Positions 61,713-64,000 of a stretch of DNA of 64,000 nt are shown piece by piece. Made by a program: the position numbers and the translations under genes. The DNA comes from Pipra filicauda (lineage: Eukaryota > Chordata > Aves > Passeriformes > Pipridae), in the NCBI RefSeq assembly GCF_003945595.2, contig NW_024104332.1:4382958-4446957 (forward strand), in the 5' to 3' direction. The first letter of the stretch is position 1. Every line of letters begins with the position of its first letter. The notes beneath the pieces were generated by a model. It worked only from the letters and a program-made list of their open reading frames with translations, had not been told where the DNA came from and made no database searches.

Positions 61713-64000
61713 CAAGAGCAGGTGTGTTTAAGTTGGAGCAAAGACAACCCTGGTGTCAAAAACTGTCAGGCAAGACCCATTTCACACTTCAAAAGAAACC
61801 CCCGCAGCTCCCACCTGAGCCCCTGACACACCCCAAATGGACCCATGAACCCCCACCCGGACATGCAGCATCACATAATTCAAGTTATCCCATTCTCTCC
61901 TCACTGGGATACATTCCTTACCTCTGGATTCAATAGGCTGAATCAGAACCCACCACATCAACAGAAAATTACTGGGTTTGGCTAGGTTAGTTATTTTGGC
62001 AGTTTAAAGAGTGGGGCCAGGTGACTGAAGAATATAAACTAGGAGTAAGACGAAGCCCTTGATTTAAATTAATTTTAAAACCAATTTAAATGTTTTTAAA
62101 CTAAATTTACTACAGTAAGATTACTCCGTTTCTGTCATCTAATCACACAATTTGCATCCTCTGTAAAACTGCTGAAGATTATTACAAGTCTGCTCCATTT
62201 AAATTGTAAAGTTAAACGAACAACATTTTTCACTGATGCTTTTACATATTGGATATTTTCATTATAAATTCTAGCATATTGCAGAAAAAGTATCAATTAC
62301 CAACAGATCATGAGTTTAAGTGTTGGCCTCTCTTGCATGTAGAGCTTATGAACTTTAAATTCATGAAGCAAAGCCTTCTTTATAGATCATATAGTCTTTA
62401 TAGTCTTGTTGTTCCTTTATAGTCTTGTTTTTCCTCTCCCTCTCTCATGTTAAAAAAAAAAAAGAAAAAAGAAAATAAAGGGGAAAAAAAGGAAAAAAAA
62501 AAAACAACAAGAAAAAAGAAGAGAAAAGCACTATGCTGTTTAATTTTTGAAGAAATATTTTCCTAGAAAATACTCCATAGTTCATGTCCAGTACTTAGAA
62601 GCAAAAACATTTTTACTCTGACTTAAACATATTTATAAAGGCCTTTTGGGATAAAATGCTGACTTGCTCAGTATATTCAGTGAACAAAATTTACCTTACT
62701 GAAAACTTCACATACAGAAACATTTTTGATAAATAACTGTCTAGGACACCACTTCAGGTAAGAACTTGCACATGCAACACTGTTTCTGTGCAAGTTAGAA
62801 AAAAACAATTCACAACTTTTTTGATCTGAAACACCCTGCAAGTATTTGACAGAGTACTTGATCTCACCCAGAGGGCAGACAACACGTTCTTTGTAAACAA
62901 ACAAATATCCATGGTAAATAAAGCAAAGGGGTTTTAAGCTTGCTTTTAGTGCAGTGCATCTCCAAACAATTCTGTAGTAAATATTCGGACTGGTCTTTGC
63001 CAATAATTCAGGTACTACTTTATCATGAAGTGTGAGGTGCTTGTTAACTCAGCTCTTTATTCAGTTGTTTTTGTTTTTCCTTTGAGGTGTACCACGTGTG
63101 TTGACTGGCACCTGTGACACAAATCTTTCACTGGCTTTTGCCATCCTCCTTTCTTTGTTTTTAGACAGGTACCAAACATATTTTCTTTTTTGTCTCCTAC
63201 TCTGTTCTATATAATAATTTACTTTAATTCCTCATTTGCAAATCATGTAGACCTCACACTGAATTTACTTAGCTAAAAACTAAGTAGCCACAGAAAGATA
63301 AGCAAAAATAGCACAATAAAATAAGAAAGTTTGATCATCCTCTCCCTGTATACCTTGCACTGTGGCACCCTTATAGAGACAGCAGGTGCACATATATCCT
63401 ACCTTAACCTACCTTTCTCACATCTTTATGTAGATAAGCCCTTGCAGTTGACAATGTGGTGCAAAAAAAAAGGGGCCACAGTAACCAACATTAACTGGGA
63501 ATATTTTGGAGGTTCTTTGGACTCTGCTTGTGAAGGACACGGGCATAACCCATCAGTTACAGGTATAGTTATGTTTTAGAAGTTAATTTTTCTGCTATGT
63601 TGTATCTAGATTTCCAGACATAGCAGTATTTCAAGTGTGAGGCTGGAAACAATCTCATTGTTCATGAGACAAGTCCCAGCTAAAGACTTCAAGTAGCCAT
63701 TCTTTGCTCCAGGCTTTGCATAAGTCTGAATAAGAGATTTCACTTAAGGTGGTTAATCGTATTTGCCACACCAGAAAGAGTTAGGAAACACATCCACTGA
63801 ATTGTTCTCAGCTGCTCTTTTCATAATTTACAAGAGTGTTCATTGTTTCCATCTTGAGTTCAATTTACCTCAATTATTTGGCATGTTACAGAAGAAAAAT
63901 AAGAAACCTAGGGGTCTTCCACAACTTTCAGAATCATCAGCTCAAGGAAGAATATTTAAAAGCTTTAACTCAGAAAATAATTCTGGAGATACTGTATCTT
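61713..64000. other. Non-genic block, no gene recognised
   Basis: Unique AT-rich DNA after the RTE-like insertion. No exon or RNA gene is seen. The CR1 copy does not resume here, so the insertion lies beside it rather than within it. An A-rich tract is listed separately. Confidence 0.55.
62452..62529. repeat. A-rich (AAAG/GA) low-complexity tract
   Basis: Long A runs interrupted by single or double G. It is preceded by a short run in which TTTATAGTCTTG recurs (about 62384-62428), another small slippage-type repeat. Confidence 0.85.

Noticed and set aside
1..64000. tRNA, rRNA, snRNA, CRISPR arrays or operon-like gene clusters
   Set aside because: I looked for tRNA B-box motifs, repeated spacer arrays and adjacent same-strand genes. 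None were found beyond the tRNA-derived head of the MIR relic.

Overview
This window looks like nuclear DNA from a bird. It is AT-rich and contains no bacterial-style gene arrays. I found no multi-exon protein gene on either strand. The bird assignment rests on several CR1 LINE 3' ends with the avian-type terminal repeat, a solo endogenous-retrovirus LTR, two eroded MIR-like SINE relics, and a 3' fragment of an RTE-like non-LTR retrotransposon of the kind reported from some tropical bird lineages (AviRTE). The species cannot be named from the sequence. The window is best read as a gene desert or the inside of a very large intron.

Layout: 1-13.5 kb is unique AT-rich DNA with homopolymer tracts. 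At 13.5-14.6 kb lies a long inverted repeat, with two arms of about 165 bp around a 728 bp spacer; I could not assign it to a family. From 14.6 to 43.5 kb there is mostly unique DNA with scattered old repeats: a CR1 piece near 16.3 kb, a MIR relic near 23.1 kb, a CR1 tail near 36.8 kb and a longer CR1 at 40.9-41.4 kb. It also holds short tandem duplications and an isolated GC-rich patch at 29.6-29.9 kb. At 43,578-44,145 there is a complete solo LTR with matching ends, a 4-bp target duplication, a TATA box and a polyadenylation signal on the minus strand. From 44 to 59 kb the DNA is again mostly unique, with a second MIR relic near 57.6 kb and a CR1 scrap.

The most structured part is 59.2-61.7 kb. 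A CR1 tail runs into about 430 bp of almost pure A/T. This is followed by a CpG island with promoter-like motifs and a plausible short first exon. The island runs into another CR1 copy that has itself stayed CpG-rich. Just beyond it sits a 5'-truncated RTE-like insertion flanked by exact 11-bp target duplications. The insertion still carries an open frame for the end of the reverse-transcriptase protein, including a C-terminal zinc knuckle. An open frame of 508 codons runs through island, antisense CR1 and RTE fragment. I treat it as a chance composite, although it raises the possibility of a chimeric transcript.

No tRNA, rRNA, CRISPR or operon was seen. Most short open frames in the window lack recognisable domains and are treated as chance. 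Repeat identifications come from recalled consensus features read by eye; no alignment was run.
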